A stretch of 8,207 nt of DNA from Spirochaetia bacterium (GTDB lineage: Bacteria; Spirochaetota; Spirochaetia; Treponematales; Breznakiellaceae), in assembly GCA_025997795.1 (NCBI GenBank), contig BNVB01000088.1:1-8207 (forward strand). The letters run 5' to 3'. The notes below the pieces were generated by a model. The model was not told where the DNA came from and made no database searches. It worked only from the letters and a program-made list of their open reading frames with translations. The translations under genes were made by a program, and so were the position numbers. Below are positions 6,799-8,207 of the stretch, piece after piece (position 1 is the first letter of the stretch; each line of letters starts with the position of its first letter).

Positions 6799-8051
6799 CT
6801 ACCGTTTAGCAAACGGCTTATACGCAGAACCGGACCAGCTAAGCCCCACATGGCTGGAAAATTCCAGGGTATTAAGGCGCACACCGTGAACCAGTACCGA
6901 CAAAACATTCAACACCATGTTAAAACCGTGGCCAAAAACAAAGAGCAATACACCAAAGACAAAAAACACAAAATGCCCAATCATGGGACCGGCAAAACCG
7001 TCCACGGTACTGGCAATTGAAGCCCCCGCAAGACCAACCGCCCAAAGGCGGATATAGGACATGATATCAGAAAACACGTTGGTAATCCCCAGAATAACCG
7101 TAATAATGTTGGAAAAACTGGACAAGAGCGATTTAAGAATATTACCTTCGTAATTCCCAAAGATAAAGACCAGCCCAAAGCCCCCCAGGAGGGTATAAAA
7201 CTGCCAGGGCGTAACACCGGCAAAACCGGTATTGAACACTACCAGGGAAAGTACCACAAAGTACATCCCCACCAGCATCCCCAACTGACCCAGTTCGGCA
7301 AAGGCTTTGGGCGATTTTATCTCGCGAAACAGTCCCTTAACATGAGCCAGGCCAAGCTGTACCAGGGCAATGGAAAAGCAGAAAAGCATAAGGTTGATAT
7401 TTACCGACTGCGACTGGGCCGCCACCGTATCATGGGAGCTCACCAAACCCGACTGGATCCAGAGATTACCGTTATTATAGGCGGAAATCCAGCCCGGCGC
7501 TTCGGAAACATTTACGATAAGGGGAAGGCTTATGTTTTGCAAAATCTGGGGCACCTGACTGGTATCAAAGCCGAACCATGAACAGGTAAGGATCCCCCAG
7601 AGAAAGTTAGAAACACTCATCAATAGAAGAAACTTAAAAATAGGGGGCGTACCCTTTTTAGCGGTTTTACCGATGGCAAACAGCGAAATAAGCACGAGGA
7701 TGGCTCCGTAAGCGGCATCTCCGAAGATCATGCCGAAAAAGAGGGTAAAGAACAGGAGGAACCAGCCGGAAATGTCAACTTCCCGGTAACCCGGGGACAT
7801 TTCAAGAAAGTCCGTGAGGGGGTAAATAAGGCTGGCCAGTTTGTTGTTTTTCAGTTTGGTGGGAACTTCCTGATCATCCTCCGCCGGATCGTCGGCATGG
7901 AGAGCCCAGCCGTTTTCGCTGGCCGCCCGTTTTAAGAGGCCCAGATCGGCAGCAGGGGCATAACCGGTAATCCAGGACACGGCAAGATCTGCCGGCATAG
8001 TTACGGCTGTTTCCGCTTCCGTCTCTTCCAGAGTGCTTTCCATTCCCGCCC
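6799..8051 (-). CDS. atpI: V-type ATP synthase/ATPase subunit I (stator a-subunit), 5' partial
   Basis: Subunit I is the membrane stator of the V/A-type ATPase; its C-terminal membrane domain forms the ion half-channels against the K ring. About 417 codons are credible. They start in the end of the soluble domain (LAVSWITGYAPAADLGLLKR), then the pre-membrane motif KLKNNKLASLIYPLTDFLEM, the first helices (WFLLFFTLFFGMIFGDAAYG), further helices, and MSYIRLWAVGLAG with the essential buried Arg (codon 7050-7048; equivalent of yeast Vph1 R735). The tail ends HVGLSWSGSAYKPFAKR and TAG. Full-length homologues are about 600-650 aa, so the N-terminal cytoplasmic arm is missing. The frame stays open through 8052-8207, and a GTG at 8196 could be called as a start, but that stretch is a rearranged copy of the gene's own 3' part (see the repeats), so I end the trusted CDS at 8051. 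The gene precedes atpK by 29 bases. Confidence 0.9.
6890..7016 (+). repeat. 127-base direct repeat, copy 1 (inside subunit I)
   Basis: These 127 bases recur identically at 8081-8207. The base before each copy differs (6889 a, 8080 t), and copy 2 stops at the last base of the window. Here the sequence is in its natural place: it encodes the last membrane hairpin of subunit I (DGFAGPMIGHFVFF ... VLNVLSVLV), continuous with motifs expected on both sides. It is bounded by a 9-base inverted repeat, CCAGTACCG (6891-6899) and CGGTACTGG (7005-7013). Confidence 0.9.
7015..7043 (+). repeat. 29-base inverted repeat, copy 1 (inside subunit I)
   Basis: Its reverse complement is found perfectly at 8052-8080. 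In this place it encodes LWAVGLAGASIA, immediately after the essential Arg codon of subunit I, so this is the authentic copy. It touches the 127-base direct repeat, sharing bases 7015-7016. Confidence 0.88.
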
Positions 8052-8080
8052 GGGCGGTTGGTCTTGCGGGGGCTTCAATT
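8052..8080 (-). repeat. 29-base inverted repeat, copy 2 (junction segment)
   Basis: Perfect reverse complement of 7015-7043. On one side it meets the plausible subunit I sequence at a 12-base palindrome, CCGCCCGGGCGG (8046-8057); on the other it runs directly into copy 2 of the 127-base repeat. Read in the subunit I frame it gives IEAPARPTARA, which has no counterpart I know in subunit I. It looks like a template-switch scar. Confidence 0.85.
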
Positions 8081-8207
8081 ACCAGTACCGACAAAACATT
8101 CAACACCATGTTAAAACCGTGGCCAAAAACAAAGAGCAATACACCAAAGACAAAAAACACAAAATGCCCAATCATGGGACCGGCAAAACCGTCCACGGTA
8201 CTGGCAA
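8081..8207 (+). repeat. 127-base direct repeat, copy 2 (at the window end), probably artefactual
   Basis: Identical to 6890-7016 with no mismatch, and the offset of 1191 bases is a multiple of three, so the same peptide is encoded in the same frame. A last-helix segment of subunit I has no reason to lie upstream of the soluble domain. An exact copy ending at the sequence edge, with length equal to a commonly used maximum assembly k-mer (127), suggests a contig that ended on a graph node, not real duplication. Confidence 0.85.

Noticed and set aside
8052..8196. Apparent start of subunit I at GTG 8196, giving a 465-aa protein with a duplicated membrane hairpin at its N-terminus
   Set aside because: The first 39 residues copy the protein's own C-terminal hairpin exactly at DNA level and the next 11 come from an inverted patch; subunit I begins with a soluble domain, so this is a junction artefact or rearrangement.
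1..8207. Hidden mobile element, CRISPR array, tRNA or riboswitch
   Set aside because: Nearly all bases are accounted for by housekeeping or envelope genes; the only repeats are the linker tract and the right-end copies, and no gap exceeds 56 bases.

Overview
The window looks like part of a spirochaete chromosome, most likely a Treponema-type bacterium of roughly balanced GC. The reasons are a GreA elongation factor carrying a long non-canonical N-terminal extension (a form I know from spirochaetes), a bacterial V-type ATPase instead of F-type subunits, and several exported HEAT, TPR and vWA proteins typical of treponemal envelopes. The genus is an inference from protein style, not from a marker gene. 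Coding density is very high, and no tRNA, rRNA, CRISPR array, insertion sequence or phage gene was seen.

Layout. The left third (1-2480, + strand) holds the 3' part of a greA-like gene. It is followed 9 bases later by a gene for an exported, membrane-anchored vWA protein with a Gly/Asn/Thr/Asp-rich linker and a C-terminal FHA-like domain. The rest (2416-8207, - strand) reads from right to left: V-ATPase subunit I (5' end missing), V-ATPase subunit K, IspG, an exported TPR-like protein, and an exported HEAT-repeat protein. The last three genes are packed tightly: ispG overlaps the TPR gene by an ATGA, and the TPR gene's TAG directly abuts the HEAT gene's ATG. The two converging gene sets overlap tail to tail by 65 bases at 2416-2480.

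How the genes work together. Subunits I and K form the membrane stator/rotor interface of the rotary ATPase, and K carries a residue set resembling the Na+ site of Enterococcus hirae NtpK. IspG makes HMBPP in the MEP isoprenoid pathway. The TPR, HEAT and vWA/FHA-like proteins all carry export signals and are probably envelope scaffolds of unknown function.

Oddest structure. The last 156 bases (8052-8207) do not look like genuine subunit I sequence. They are a 29-base inverted copy of 7015-7043 joined at a palindrome, followed by an exact 127-base direct copy of 6890-7016 that runs to the last base. This looks like a template-switch chimera or de Bruijn assembly artefact at a contig end, so the apparent N-terminus of subunit I there should not be trusted. 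I found no convincing new defence, mobile or RNA system.
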